Counted from the first letter of the stretch, positions 52,654 to 62,001 are shown. The stretch: 64,000 bases of DNA from Massilia sp. CFBP 13721 (GCF_014842025.1 NZ_JACYUY010000029.1:1-64000), one strand, 5' to 3'. Notes: generated by a model not told the origin, from the letters alone. Made by a program: numbers and translations.

Positions 52654-54342
52654 TTACTCGACCATGAACACCGGATAGCGGCGCCATTCGGGTTCGCTGT
52701 ATTTGTCGCAGTTGGCGAAGATGAAGTCGAGGACGGCTTCCTGGTTCGACAGCAGCCCCGGATTGGCGGCTTTCCATTCGGCGAACCTGGCGGCGAGCGT
52801 CGGTTCATCGCGCAGCAGCTGCTCGGCTTCGTCTTCGAACACATAATCCGAATACGCTTCCTTCTTTTCCAGCACGCTGTTGAAGAAGCCCCAGCGGAAG
52901 AAGCTGTCGTGGGCGAGCGGTTCCAGGGTTTCGACGACGTAGCGCGCGCGGTCCTGGTCGAGCGGGACGATGACGTCGCCGGCGCGCAGCTGCACGCGGG
53001 CGCGGCGCTTATCGAGTTGTACGTCGTCGTGGAACATGTGGCCCTCGTAGGCGTTGGGGCGCGAGGAGACCGAGACGACGTGGTAGTACGCCACGTCCTG
53101 CAGGCGGTCCTCAGTCACGCGTTCCATCTGCACGCCGTTCAGTGCCAGGCGTTCGATCGCTTCACGCCAGGCTTGCGGGATGATGTAGGCCTTGGGCGCC
53201 GTCACCGTTACGTCGGCATTGAAGCGGTTGTAGTAGGCAATGTCGCGTTCCCACGGGCTGGAACGGTCGTAGTACAGGCGGGTATAGTCGCCCAGCGCGC
53301 TCGGCTTGTACTTCGCCTCGTAGCCCTTGAAGCGGAAGGTCGCCGTGTTCTGTTCGTCCATGGTCCAGTGGATCGGCCACTCGGCGCGCGTGCGGCCAGC
53401 GGCTTTGGCGGCGCGGCGCAAGGCCTGGATCTGGGCGCCGTGCTGCACCGTAAACGCCAGCGCCGACTCGACCAGTGCGCGCATCGATTCGTAGCGGTCC
53501 TTGAAGGGTTTGAGCATGTGCGTCTCGGGCATGAAGCCGATCGTGTGGTGCAGGGCCGCGTAGCCGGTCGAGAAGCGCGCCGTTTCCAGGAACTCGGCGA
53601 TGCCGTGGTCCGGGCTGTCTTTTACGGGATTCACGTACGGGCAGGTCGGCCAGCCGCGCGCCTCCATGTCGGCGTACAGCGCCGGCAGCATGGTCTCGCG
53701 CAGGAAGCCGCCCAGTTCTCCACCCAGCTTGTCGGCCTGGGTGTGGATCAGCGTCATGGTGTAGCTGTAGTCGGCGCCGTTCGAGGTATGCGTGTCGACC
53801 ATCACGTCCGGGTCCCAGGTCGTGAACAGCTTGTTGAACACCTGCGCGGTGAGCGTGTCGCACTTGACGAAGTCGCGGTTCAGGTCGAGGTGGCGGCTGT
53901 TGCCGCGGAAACCGAACTGCTCGGGGCCGTCCTGGTTCACGCGCGAGGTATTCGCGCGATTCAGGCTGCCGTCGACGTTGTACAGCGGGACGAACAGGAA
54001 CACGGTCTGTCCAAGCGCCGCCAGCCGTTCCGGCTGCGTACAAAAATCGCGCACCAGCGCCATGCAGCCATCGACGCCTTCCGGTTCGCCCGGGTGGATG
54101 CCGTTGTTGTTGAAGAAGACCGGCCGTCCCGCCGCCTTGATTGCCGCGACTTCGAACACGCCGTCGGCGCTGACCACGCCTGCATGGATCGGCACGCCGG
54201 CATCCGAGGTGCCGACCACGCCGAAGCGCAGCACCTGCGGGTAGTCGCGCGCGAGGGCTTCGTACCAGGCGATGCAGTCGGTCAGCGTGGTGGTCTGGTT
54301 CTGGTTGCCCTGTTCGTAGGGCGTCTTCAAATTGTTCGACAT
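52654..54342 (-). CDS. M14-family zinc carboxypeptidase-like protein
   Basis: A 562-residue protein of the M14 metallocarboxypeptidase clan. Zinc ligands are the HxxE of NNNGIHPGEPEGVDG and the histidine of VDTHTSNGADYSY; LYNVDGSLNR and the NSRHLDLNRDF segment are also typical. The catalytic Glu probably lies in the C-terminal half. No signal peptide is apparent from ATG 54342 (MSNNLKTPYEQG), so it may be cytoplasmic. The open frame runs back into the histidine kinase gene but that part is the kinase in another frame. It lies 28 bases after the kinase stop on the same strand. Confidence 0.86.
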   Translation of the reverse strand: MSNNLKTPYEQGNQNQTTTLTDCIAWYEALARDYPQVLRFGVVGTSDAGVPIHAGVVSADGVFEVAAIKAAGRPVFFNNNGIHPGEPEGVDGCMALVRDFCTQPERLAALGQTVFLFVPLYNVDGSLNRANTSRVNQDGPEQFGFRGNSRHLDLNRDFVKCDTLTAQVFNKLFTTWDPDVMVDTHTSNGADYSYTMTLIHTQADKLGGELGGFLRETMLPALYADMEARGWPTCPYVNPVKDSPDHGIAEFLETARFSTGYAALHHTIGFMPETHMLKPFKDRYESMRALVESALAFTVQHGAQIQALRRAAKAAGRTRAEWPIHWTMDEQNTATFRFKGYEAKYKPSALGDYTRLYYDRSSPWERDIAYYNRFNADVTVTAPKAYIIPQAWREAIERLALNGVQMERVTEDRLQDVAYYHVVSVSSRPNAYEGHMFHDDVQLDKRRARVQLRAGDVIVPLDQDRARYVVETLEPLAHDSFFRWGFFNSVLEKKEAYSDYVFEDEAEQLLRDEPTLAARFAEWKAANPGLLSNQEAVLDFIFANCDKYSEPEWRRYPVFMVE

Positions 54343-54370
54343 GATGGATGCGGGAGGTTGGGCCAAGGCG

Positions 54371-55876
54371 CTACGATACCGCAGATGCACCATCCAGTGG
54401 CAGTGCAATCGCCAGCGTGGTGCCCCGCTCTGGCGCCGAGCGCACCGCGATCGTGCCGCGCAGCGCATACACGCGCTCGCGCATGCCGATGATGCCGATG
54501 CCCTCGCCGCGGCTGGCAGGATCGAAGCCCTGGCCGTTGTCGGCGACCTCGATGCGCAGCAGCCGGTGTTCGGCATCGAGTAACAGCGTCACCTCGGCCG
54601 CCGTGGCGCCGGCGTGCTTCATGATGTTCGACAGCGCTTCCTGCACGATGCGGTAGGCCGAAATAGCGAGCTCGTTGCCGAGCTTCGAAAAGTCCCCTTC
54701 GGAGTGGAAGGCGAAGCGGCAGTCGGCGCTCTCGTAATGGCGCAGCATCTCTTCCACCGCGCCATGCAGGCCGAGCATGTCGAGCACTTCAGGGCGCAGG
54801 CGCCGCACCAGGCGGCGGCCGTTGGCGTACAGGTCGAGCGCCAGTTTCGTGATTGCCTGCGCCTTGGTGCGGATCTCGTCGACCTCGGCGCCAGGCTGCG
54901 CGCGTGACGCCAGCGTGCCGATGCTCTGCGCTTCCAGGCGCACCGCGATCAAGGACGCATTCAATTCGTCGTGGATCTCGACCGCGATGCTCTTTCTCTC
55001 GTCCTCGATGATGTTGTTCACCTTCTGGATCAGCTTTCTCTTGTCGGCATCGGCGCGCAGCGCCTCATTGCGCGAGGCGAGCAGGTCGCGCGTGCGCTCG
55101 GCCACCTTGTTTTCCAGGTCCTGGGTCGAGCGTTCGAGCGCGACCGACATCTCGCCGATCGAGGCTTGCAGCTCGCCGACTTCGCCACCGGTCGTCACCG
55201 GCAAGTCGACCCGGTACTGGCCGCCGCGAATGACACGCAGCGCGCCGATCGCCTCCTTTAAAGGCGTTGTCAGCGAGCGCGCCAGCACCCAGGCCAGGAT
55301 ACCGCTGGCGAGCAAGGCCAGCGCCGCCATCGCCAGTTCGATGCGAAAGCGCCTGGCCTGCTTGGCCAGCATGTTCGAGGGCGACATGCGCACCTGCACC
55401 GCGCCGACGATCTCGGTGGTCAGCGTCGGCGGGCGGGCGTCGCTGGACGCTGAGACGTGCGGGGTACCGTTGTCCGTAAACAGGTTGATCCATACCACCT
55501 GCTTGCGGATCGGCGCTTCGTAGTAATGCGGCTCGGCGTCCTGCGCGGTCTCGGAAGTGACGCGCACGGCGCGCTTGCCGCTGGCGTCGACCACGTCGAC
55601 CCGGTAGATGCTGCTGTCGGACTGCACCAGGCCGTTGATCGTCAGGCGCAAGTCGGTGAGGTTGCCCGAGATGACGTTGTACTCGCTGGTCTCGGCCAGC
55701 GCGCGCGCCAGGATACGCCCTCTTTCGGCCAGCTCTTCCGCCACCTGCGCGCGGTGCGCATACCACGAGTACCAGACAAAGGCAGTGAACAGGAACACCA
55801 CCGGCAGCATGGTGATGAAGGCCATGCGCAGGCCGATGCTCCAGCTGCGCCAAAAACGCCAACCCGGTACATTCAT
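54371..55876 (-). CDS. Sensor histidine kinase (NarX/UhpB type)
   Basis: A 501-residue membrane kinase. TM1 is at about 18-38, an extracytoplasmic sensor segment follows to about 180, TM2 at about 185-205, then HAMP and a coiled coil. The HisKA_3 phosphoacceptor histidine is in VEIHDELNASL, and the ATPase lid is VADNGQGFDP with GIGIIGMRERV. It should phosphorylate the response regulator encoded two genes upstream. ATG 55876 overlaps the binding-protein stop by 4 bases. Confidence 0.93.
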   Translation of the reverse strand: MNVPGWRFWRSWSIGLRMAFITMLPVVFLFTAFVWYSWYAHRAQVAEELAERGRILARALAETSEYNVISGNLTDLRLTINGLVQSDSSIYRVDVVDASGKRAVRVTSETAQDAEPHYYEAPIRKQVVWINLFTDNGTPHVSASSDARPPTLTTEIVGAVQVRMSPSNMLAKQARRFRIELAMAALALLASGILAWVLARSLTTPLKEAIGALRVIRGGQYRVDLPVTTGGEVGELQASIGEMSVALERSTQDLENKVAERTRDLLASRNEALRADADKRKLIQKVNNIIEDERKSIAVEIHDELNASLIAVRLEAQSIGTLASRAQPGAEVDEIRTKAQAITKLALDLYANGRRLVRRLRPEVLDMLGLHGAVEEMLRHYESADCRFAFHSEGDFSKLGNELAISAYRIVQEALSNIMKHAGATAAEVTLLLDAEHRLLRIEVADNGQGFDPASRGEGIGIIGMRERVYALRGTIAVRSAPERGTTLAIALPLDGASAVS

Positions 55877-56751
55877 GGCCGCGCGCGCGCAAAGCGGCGC
55901 GCCTCCTCGCTCACGGCGACGTCGAGCGAGCGCGCCACGCCCTCGTTGATCACGGTGCGGAAGTAATGCGGGAACTGCGGCGCCGGCAATTCTCCGGTCG
56001 CGACAAAGGCGGCCGCCATCTCGGCCACTTGCGCGTTGATGTCCTCGATCTCGGAATAGGTCGACGCCAGCGCGCCCACCTTCACCATGTCGGCGGAAAA
56101 GCCGATCACGGCCTGCTTGCGGCGGTAGGTCGAGAGCAGGATGTTGCGGATGTTTTCCGGGTTGTAGATCGCGCTGTCGGGCAGCGCTAGCAGCACTTCG
56201 CTGCGTTTGACGCGCGCCAGGATGTCGCCCATGTCGTCCTCGCGCCCGGCCTGCAGCACCTCGGCCTGGCCGGCCAGGTCGGGCAAGAGAAACGCGCTGT
56301 CCGGTCCGAGGACTGCCGCCACCCGCACCGGACGCCGGTACAGCAGCGTGGCCAGCCGGACCTGGTCTGCAGGCGCCGGCTCGGCGTACACCGCCGTCAT
56401 CGTTTTTGCGCGCGCCGGCGGCAAGGCGGCGACGACCGCGCGCCACACCTGGCTCGAGGTAAAGGCGGCGATCACGACGCAATCGCAGCGGCGCGCCGCG
56501 GCCTGGCGCAGCCCATCCGGGCCGATGGCGATATAGACCATGCGCCGCTGCTGCGCCAGTTCGGTGCGGAAGGCGGCAAAGGTCGGCATCAGGCGCTTGT
56601 ATAGATCTTCGGCGATGCGCACAGTGAGGTGGCTGTCGTCGCCGGTGACGATCTGGAAGCGGTAGCCGGAGGGGGGCGTCGAGGTGGGTGCGGCAAATGC
56701 GGCGCCGGTGACCAGCACCAGGCTTGCCGCCAGCGCGCGCAATCGTCTCAA
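55873..56751 (-). CDS. Periplasmic binding protein-like component of a signalling operon
   Basis: A 292-residue exported protein with signal peptide ending in AAFAAP (about residue 20). The rest looks like the ABC substrate-binding (DUF534/ABC_sub_bind) fold: PVRVAAVLGPDSAFLLPDLA, EVLLALPDSAIYNPENIRNI and KQAVIGFSADMVKVGALAS, with the two-lobe arrangement. It is encoded between response regulator and kinase with 4-base overlaps on both sides. The context says it serves as a ligand-capturing partner of the kinase rather than a transporter part; no permease is present. Ligand unknown. Confidence 0.85.
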   Translation of the reverse strand: MRRLRALAASLVLVTGAAFAAPTSTPPSGYRFQIVTGDDSHLTVRIAEDLYKRLMPTFAAFRTELAQQRRMVYIAIGPDGLRQAAARRCDCVVIAAFTSSQVWRAVVAALPPARAKTMTAVYAEPAPADQVRLATLLYRRPVRVAAVLGPDSAFLLPDLAGQAEVLQAGREDDMGDILARVKRSEVLLALPDSAIYNPENIRNILLSTYRRKQAVIGFSADMVKVGALASTYSEIEDINAQVAEMAAAFVATGELPAPQFPHYFRTVINEGVARSLDVAVSEEARRFARARP

Positions 56752-57407
56752 GGCTGGATCAGGCCATACTTCACGGCCAGCTTGGTGATGTGGGCCTGGC
56801 GCTCGACGCCCAGCTTTTCCTTGATCGACTGGCTGGTATTGCTGATGGTCTTGGTCGACAGATTCAGCTTCTCGGCGATCTCGGCGTTCGTCAGCCCCTC
56901 GGCCATCAACCTGAAAATCTCGAGGCCGCGCTCGTCCAGCTGCGACTGCGGCGAGACGTCGCCGCGCACCGCGATGCTGGCCAATCGCTCGGCGATCTGC
57001 GGCGGAAAATACAGTTTACCCGCTTTCGCCTGGCGCACCGCCGCGGCCAGGTCGGCCGGGTCGCAATCCTTGGTGACGAAGGCGTGGGCGCCGATGCGGT
57101 AGGTTTCCTTGATCAGGCTATCCTGGTCGAACTGGCTGAGGAAGACCACCTTGGCCTGCGGGTCGGCGCGCAGGATGTTCTGCGCCGCGTCCAGGCCCGT
57201 CAGTTCGGTGCCGAAGCGGATGTCGAGCACGACGACGTCGGGCTTGTTGTCGGCATACAGCGCCACCGCCTCCTCCGGGGTGCGCGCCTGGGCGACGACG
57301 TCCATGCCCTCGGCCGCAAGCGACATGGCAAACCCTGTCATCACGATCGGATGATCGTCGGCCAGCATGACGCGCACTACCTGTTGGTTAGTTACATTAT
57401 TCTCCAT
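56748..57407 (-). CDS. LuxR/NarL-family response regulator
   Basis: A 219-residue regulator. Receiver: acidic pair in MLADDHPIVMTG, phosphoacceptor in VVVLDIRFG, lysine in FVTKDCDPADL. Output: LuxR-type HTH at about 150-215 (LTNAEIAEKLNLSTKTISNT). First gene of the three-gene operon; its stop overlaps the next start (ATGA). The 270-base gap to the divergent tonB gene is AT-rich but shows no gene. Confidence 0.94.
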   Translation of the reverse strand: MENNVTNQQVVRVMLADDHPIVMTGFAMSLAAEGMDVVAQARTPEEAVALYADNKPDVVVLDIRFGTELTGLDAAQNILRADPQAKVVFLSQFDQDSLIKETYRIGAHAFVTKDCDPADLAAAVRQAKAGKLYFPPQIAERLASIAVRGDVSPQSQLDERGLEIFRLMAEGLTNAEIAEKLNLSTKTISNTSQSIKEKLGVERQAHITKLAVKYGLIQP

Positions 57408-57677
57408 TGCATGCCTTTCGTTGCCAATCTCTGGCAGTTACCGGTGCCATTTGGCGGAAACTAGATTGTGTCAACGATTATTCCATACAACGCAGCGTGA
57501 AGCGAGCGAATGCGCTTCGCCTCGGTCTCCCGCCAGCATGCACGATTACCAATAAATCGCTTTACCAATTGCTATCTAATGGCATATATTGATTCTACAC
57601 CTTAGAAAAAGCAGCACTTTCCAAACGCAAAATCCTGCTCATCCATGTGACTGGGCCTGACCACAAGGAGAATCGCC

Positions 57678-58352
57678 ATGCATTTCTCGTCCATGCATCA
57701 CGACGGCGGCAGCAAAGCCGGCAAGTTCGCCCTCGTCGCCGCCCTGCACGCGCTGGTCGCGGTTGGCGTTGTCGACATGATGAACAACAAAACCATCTCG
57801 ATGCCGTCGCTGCCCGATGATTTGACTGTGTTGATGCAGCCGGAGCCGGTGCGCCCGCCCGAGCCCCCGGTCGAGCCGCCCACCGTGTTGCCGCAAGTAG
57901 CGCCGCCCCCGATCGTGGTGCCGAAAATCGACCTCGAGGTGCCGCCGCCGCCAATCGACAATCCGCTGCGCACCACGACGGAAGTGCCGCCGGTGCAGGA
58001 ACCGGCGCGGCCAGCGCAGGCTGAGGTCGCGCCGCCGTCCACGACGCCGTCGACCAATACAAACGCCGGCACGATGCGTAGCGCGGTGCTGGCCGACGCC
58101 AAGGCCTGCGTCACGCCGAACTATCCGGCCGCAGCCGCGCGCAACGGAGAAACGGGCACGGTGACCCTGGCGCTGCTGGTCGGGACCGACGGCCGCGTGA
58201 CCAGCTCGCGCATCCAGAAGTCGAGCGGCTCGCGCGACCTCGACCGGGCCGCCGTGAGCGCCCTGAGCCTGTGCCAGTTCAAGCCGGCGCTGAACAACGG
58301 TGTGCCGGAAGCTGGCTGGGCGCAGATTGCCTACGTCTGGTCCCTCGAATAA
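57678..58352 (+). CDS. tonB: Energy transducer TonB family protein
   Basis: TonB couples the inner-membrane proton gradient to outer-membrane transporters. The 224-residue protein has a short cytoplasmic N-terminus, one TM helix (about 17-35), a long Pro/Glu/Val-rich periplasmic spacer (about 55-130) and a TonB_C domain (about 145-224: ARNGETGTVTLALLVGTDG, RSSGSRDLD-type helix, CQFKPALNNGV). No exbB/exbD genes are adjacent, so it relies on those elsewhere. AAGGAG lies upstream of ATG 57678. Confidence 0.92.
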   Translation: MHFSSMHHDGGSKAGKFALVAALHALVAVGVVDMMNNKTISMPSLPDDLTVLMQPEPVRPPEPPVEPPTVLPQVAPPPIVVPKIDLEVPPPPIDNPLRTTTEVPPVQEPARPAQAEVAPPSTTPSTNTNAGTMRSAVLADAKACVTPNYPAAAARNGETGTVTLALLVGTDGRVTSSRIQKSSGSRDLDRAAVSALSLCQFKPALNNGVPEAGWAQIAYVWSLE

Positions 58353-58371
58353 TTCCCCTTGTTCCGTTTGG

Positions 58372-58402
58372 CCCGCCATCCCTCAGCCTGGCGGGTTTTT
58401 TT
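58372..58402 (+). terminator. Terminator after tonB
   Basis: CCCGCCA (58372-58378) pairs with TGGCGGG (58389-58395), followed by seven T. Confidence 0.88.
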
Positions 58403-58478
58403 GCGCCTGCTTGCACTACAATGTGGCGCGCACCCATACCAGCAGGTGCGCGCCCATTAACTCTCGCAGCAGGATTCC

Positions 58479-60116
58479 ATGCACAAGATCGTCTCCTCCG
58501 TCGTCCTCACCGCCCTCGCCAGCAGCCTGGCCCTGGCCTATCCGGCCCATGCCGCCAACAAGGCAGCCACCGCTGTCGTCAAGGAAGCGCCACTGCGCGG
58601 CCACCTCGCCTTCCTGTCCTCGGATGCCCTCGAAGGACGCGGCACCGGCCAGCGCGGCGGAGAATTGACGGTCACGTACCTGGAAACCCAGGCGCTGGCC
58701 GCCGGCCTGCAACCGGCGAATGGCACCAGCTTCCGCCAGGAAGTGAAAATCGCCGGCGTGCGTCCGTTGCCGCAGCAAAGCAATGTCGGCATCGTCGCCG
58801 GCGGCCAGGCGCTGCCGATGGCCTTCGGCGCCGACTGGGTGTGGGGACCGGGCGACGCCAAGCCCGAGCACAGCCTGGATGCGGAACTGGTCTTCGTCGG
58901 CTATGGCATCACCGCGCCGGAAGAAGGCTGGGACGACTTTAAAGGTCTCGATGCGAAGGGCAAGGTGCTGGTCATGATGGTCAACGACCCGGCCCCCACC
59001 ACATCGGAACCGAACCGCTTCAATGGCGCCGGCCTGACCTTTTACGGCCGCTGGACCTATAAGCTGGCCGAAGCGGCGCGCCAGGGCGCGGCCGGGGTCC
59101 TGCTGATCCACACCGACGCCTCGGCCTCGTATGGCTGGAGCGTGGTCCAGAACAGCTGGGCCGCCGCCGAACGCTTTCAACTCGCCGACGCCGACCTCGG
59201 CACCGGCATGCAGGGCTGGATGACCGACGCCGCCGCCCGCAAACTGTTCGCGGCCGCCGGCCAGGACCTCGATAAACTGCGCGCTGCCGCCGAAGACAAG
59301 GCGTTCAAGCCGGTCCCACTCAATGCGCGCGTAAAAGGCGAGGCGCGCGCCGCGGTGCGTACGCTCAACGAATACAACGTCGCCGGCGTCGTGCCCGGCA
59401 CCGATCCGAATCTGAAGGATGAAGTCGTCATCTACAGCGCCCACTGGGACCACATGGGCAAGCAGGGAACCGAGGGCGACACCATCTTCAACGGCGCTGT
59501 CGACAATGCCTCGGGCACCGCGGGCCTGCTGGCAATGGCGCAGGAAGCGGCGCGCCATCCTGCAAAACGTTCGCAGATGTTCCTGTGGGTGGCGGCCGAA
59601 GAGCAAGGCCTGCTCGGCAGCGCGGCCTACGCGGCGCGTCCGCTGTGGCCGGCCGCGAAAACCGCCGCCGCGCTGAACCTGGACAGCCTGAATTTCGTCG
59701 GCCAGGCGAAAGACATCGGCGTGCAAGGCAGCGAGCGCACCGAACTGGGCGCGATGGCGGCGGCCACCGCGAAAGCCATGGGCCTGACGGTGGCGCCGGC
59801 CAAACCCGACCTCGCCGGCGGCTACTTCCGCAGCGACCACTTCAGTTTTGCCAAAGCCGGCATCCCGGCGTTTTCGGTTGGCGGCGGCAGCGCCTGGGTC
59901 AAGGACGTGGAGGCCAACAACGCCAAGGCCAAGGCCTACCGCGCGCGCTACCACCAGGTGAATGACGAATACGATCCGACCTGGGATTTGAGCGGCATGG
60001 TGCAGCAGGCGCAGTTCACGCTGAACCTGGGCCGCATGGTGGCCGACTCGCCGAAGATGCCAACATGGAAAGCGGGCGATGCCTTCGGCAAGATCCGCGC
60101 GCAAGCTGCCAAGTAA
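58479..60116 (+). CDS. M28-family exported aminopeptidase
   Basis: A 545-residue secreted metallopeptidase. Signal peptide ends in PAHAA (about residue 26). A protease-associated (PA) insert lies at about 130-280. The catalytic domain shows the M28 zinc ligands: YSAHWDHMG, GAVDNASGTAGLL, VAAEEQGLLGS, LNLDSLNF and, near the C-terminus, RYHQVNDEYDP. Expected to release N-terminal amino acids from peptides. It is monocistronic, ending before a hairpin at 60140. Confidence 0.93.
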   Translation: MHKIVSSVVLTALASSLALAYPAHAANKAATAVVKEAPLRGHLAFLSSDALEGRGTGQRGGELTVTYLETQALAAGLQPANGTSFRQEVKIAGVRPLPQQSNVGIVAGGQALPMAFGADWVWGPGDAKPEHSLDAELVFVGYGITAPEEGWDDFKGLDAKGKVLVMMVNDPAPTTSEPNRFNGAGLTFYGRWTYKLAEAARQGAAGVLLIHTDASASYGWSVVQNSWAAAERFQLADADLGTGMQGWMTDAAARKLFAAAGQDLDKLRAAAEDKAFKPVPLNARVKGEARAAVRTLNEYNVAGVVPGTDPNLKDEVVIYSAHWDHMGKQGTEGDTIFNGAVDNASGTAGLLAMAQEAARHPAKRSQMFLWVAAEEQGLLGSAAYAARPLWPAAKTAAALNLDSLNFVGQAKDIGVQGSERTELGAMAAATAKAMGLTVAPAKPDLAGGYFRSDHFSFAKAGIPAFSVGGGSAWVKDVEANNAKAKAYRARYHQVNDEYDPTWDLSGMVQQAQFTLNLGRMVADSPKMPTWKAGDAFGKIRAQAAK

Positions 60117-60139
60117 TTCGAAGGCTTCAATCTAAAACC

Positions 60140-60166
60140 CCCGGTCGGCAATGACCGGGCGTTTTG
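60140..60166 (+). terminator. Probable terminator after the M28 peptidase gene
   Basis: CCCGGTC (60140-60146) pairs with GACCGGG (60153-60159), followed by CGTTTTGC. The T-run is short. Confidence 0.65.
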
Positions 60167-60187
60167 CATTTCTGGCGCCGCACCTCA

Positions 60188-60231
60188 TGAAATATTATTT
60201 CACCTGGCAACCAGCCTGAAATATTATTTCA
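60188..60231. promoter_or_regulatory. Twin identical palindromes upstream of an orphan gene
   Basis: TGAAATATTATTTCA occurs at 60188-60202 and again at 60217-60231. Each is a perfect dyad about a central T, and the centres are 29 bases apart, close to three helical turns. They stand 43-86 bases upstream of the small gene at 60274 and stand out as AT-rich in GC-rich surroundings. This is the layout of a tandem operator; the binding protein is unknown. Confidence 0.7.
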
Positions 60232-60273
60232 TTCAATACGAGCCTTCAAACGTGCTGACAATGAAAGGTGAGA

Positions 60274-60627
60274 ATGAAGAAGAAACCGAAAGGGCAGCAG
60301 GCCGATCCATCTCCATCCGACATGGTTGTCGGCATAGGCTGGTACATCGAGCCGGAATGGGCGCGCATGAAAGCAACGGCCATCGACTTCGATGTATTTG
60401 AAGACAGCTTTTCCGAGTGGGAGTCAATGGCAAGCGACAACCTCAAGCTTGTGCGCAAGGCAAATCCCAACACAGTAAAAGTATTTATCCGCGCCGACGA
60501 ATTCTTTACCTGGTGCCATCTGCGGGCACTGACCAATATTGCTGAAACGCGAGCGGAATTCGTTGCCGAGAAACTGCGTGCCACGACCCCGTCGCTGCCG
60601 TCCATCAGCCTGGGCAGCGAGCGCTGA
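60274..60627 (+). CDS. Uncharacterised small protein
   Basis: A 117-residue soluble protein of no family I can name. It has a Lys-rich start, then VVGIGWYIEPEWARMKATAI, FEDSFSEWESMA and VFIRADEFFTWCHLR, a pattern I associate with small hypothetical proteins of proteobacteria. One cysteine, no membrane segment. GAAAGGTGAG precedes ATG 60274; a GTG two codons earlier is possible. Codon use is less GC-biased than the neighbours, so acquisition by transfer is possible. Twin palindromes upstream suggest tight control. Confidence 0.7.
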   Translation: MKKKPKGQQADPSPSDMVVGIGWYIEPEWARMKATAIDFDVFEDSFSEWESMASDNLKLVRKANPNTVKVFIRADEFFTWCHLRALTNIAETRAEFVAEKLRATTPSLPSISLGSER

Positions 60628-60644
60628 CGAATCCGCGGAGGTGA

Positions 60645-60671
60645 CCCGGCTGCAAGTCTGACGCAGCCGGG
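60645..60671. terminator. Hairpin between convergent genes
   Basis: CCCGGCTGC (60645-60653) pairs perfectly with GCAGCCGGG (60663-60671). No T-run follows on either strand, so terminator function is likely but not certain. It sits between the orphan gene and sodC stop codons. Confidence 0.5.
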
Positions 60672-60683
60672 ACAGGCATTGTA

Positions 60684-61214
60684 TTACTCGATAATCCCGC
60701 ACATGATGCGTGCCCCGCCGCCACCCAGCGGCGCCGGATGATCCGCATGATTATCCCCACCCGCATGCACCATCAGCGCCTTGCCCTTCACCTCGGAGAG
60801 TTTCTTTAACCGCGGCGCCAGTACCGGATTGTTCGCCGCACCGGCGCTTTCCACATACAAGGCCGGCAAATCGCCGATATGGCCATCGCCCCACGGCAGC
60901 CCGTGTTTCTTGCTCTTGGTCGTATCCAAGTGCCCGCCCGCCGCCCCCGCCGGCACCGGCTTGCCATCCTTCTGGTTGGTGTCGCAGCTGCCGTTCTCGT
61001 GCACGTGGAAGCCGTGGACTCCCGCCGGCAGGCCAGTCAGGGCCGGCGTGAACACGAGGCCGTATTTCGATTCGCTGATCGTGACCGTGCCGCCCGACTT
61101 GCCGACGCCGGCGTCCGACACCGCATTCATCGTCGCCTTCATCTCCGCCGCGTGCACGGCCGCCACCGCCCAGGTCGAACTCAGCACCAGCGCGCAGATC
61201 CATTGAGCTTTCAT
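60684..61214 (-). CDS. sodC: Periplasmic Cu/Zn superoxide dismutase
   Basis: SodC removes superoxide in the periplasm. The 176-residue protein has a signal peptide ending in AVHAAE (about residue 23) and the metal sites [45 protein letters not shown] and the active-site arginine in [12 protein letters not shown], with the disulfide cysteines in NGSCD and IMCGI. GGAAGC precedes ATG 61214. Confidence 0.96.
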   Translation of the reverse strand: MKAQWICALVLSSTWAVAAVHAAEMKATMNAVSDAGVGKSGGTVTISESKYGLVFTPALTGLPAGVHGFHVHENGSCDTNQKDGKPVPAGAAGGHLDTTKSKKHGLPWGDGHIGDLPALYVESAGAANNPVLAPRLKKLSEVKGKALMVHAGGDNHADHPAPLGGGGARIMCGIIE

Positions 61215-61317
61215 GTCGCTTCCTTTCAGTCATCCGGTTATTGAACGAAACACTTCGCCGACGAGTGTAGAACATTCAAAACGATGAGGGAGCCCGGCTG
61301 AAGCGCGACTGCGGCGC

Positions 61318-62001
61318 TTATCCTTTGCCGCCCAGCCAGTCCACCGCTTCCAACGCCACTTCCGGTGGGATCACATGGCCGCCCTGGAATTCCCGGTACG
61401 TCAGCGGATACCCCGCAGCGCGCAGCTGGCGCACGATCGCGCGGCTGCACGGATCGATCGGCAGCACGGTGTCGACGTCGCCATGCGACACGAACACGGC
61501 CGGCACGCCGCGCGCTTCGATCGGCCCGACGAACCCGGGAGAAAACGCCAGCACGTGTGTAAACAATTCGCCGTTGGCCAGGCCCAGCGTCAGCGCATAC
61601 GAGGCGCCATCCGAAAAGCCGCCAATGGCGAGATGCGCCGGATCGACCGCATAGCGGCTGAACACATAGTCGAGCGTGCGGTCGACCAGGGTCAGGTCGG
61701 CCCCGTAGGCGCGGCCGGCGATGATGTCCCAGGTACCGGCATGCGAGGCCGGCGCCACCAGCAGCAGATTCGCCTGGTCGGCCAAGTGCAGCAGGATACG
61801 TAGACCATCGTGCGCGTGACCACCAGCGCCGTGCAGCAGCAGGACCAGCGGCAGCGGTTGCTCCGGGCGATACCGCGGCGGAACATAGATATAGCTGTCG
61901 CGCCGGCTGCCAAGACCGAGCTTGCGCAGGCCGGGGACGTGGTGCGGTGAGTCCGCTGCCGGATGGCTGAAAGTCGTGCCGAGATGGCCCCGCTCGTTCA
62001 T
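61318..62001 (-). CDS. Alpha/beta hydrolase (esterase/PHB-depolymerase-like)
   Basis: A 227-residue serine hydrolase without an obvious signal peptide. Oxyanion region LVLLLHGAGGHAHDG, nucleophile elbow IGGFSDGASYAL with the Ser of GFSDG, acidic residue likely in VSHGDVDTVLPID, and the catalytic His in FQGGHVIPPEVAL. Best described as a phospholipase/carboxylesterase or PHB-depolymerase-like enzyme; substrate unknown. It follows the isochorismatase-fold gene by 63 bases on the same strand. Confidence 0.87.
   Translation of the reverse strand: MNERGHLGTTFSHPAADSPHHVPGLRKLGLGSRRDSYIYVPPRYRPEQPLPLVLLLHGAGGHAHDGLRILLHLADQANLLLVAPASHAGTWDIIAGRAYGADLTLVDRTLDYVFSRYAVDPAHLAIGGFSDGASYALTLGLANGELFTHVLAFSPGFVGPIEARGVPAVFVSHGDVDTVLPIDPCSRAIVRQLRAAGYPLTYREFQGGHVIPPEVALEAVDWLGGKG

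Noticed and set aside
60188-60231. Twin palindromes considered as LexA or Fur sites
   Set aside because: They lack the CTGT-N8-ACAG core of LexA and do not fit the hexamer pattern of Fur.
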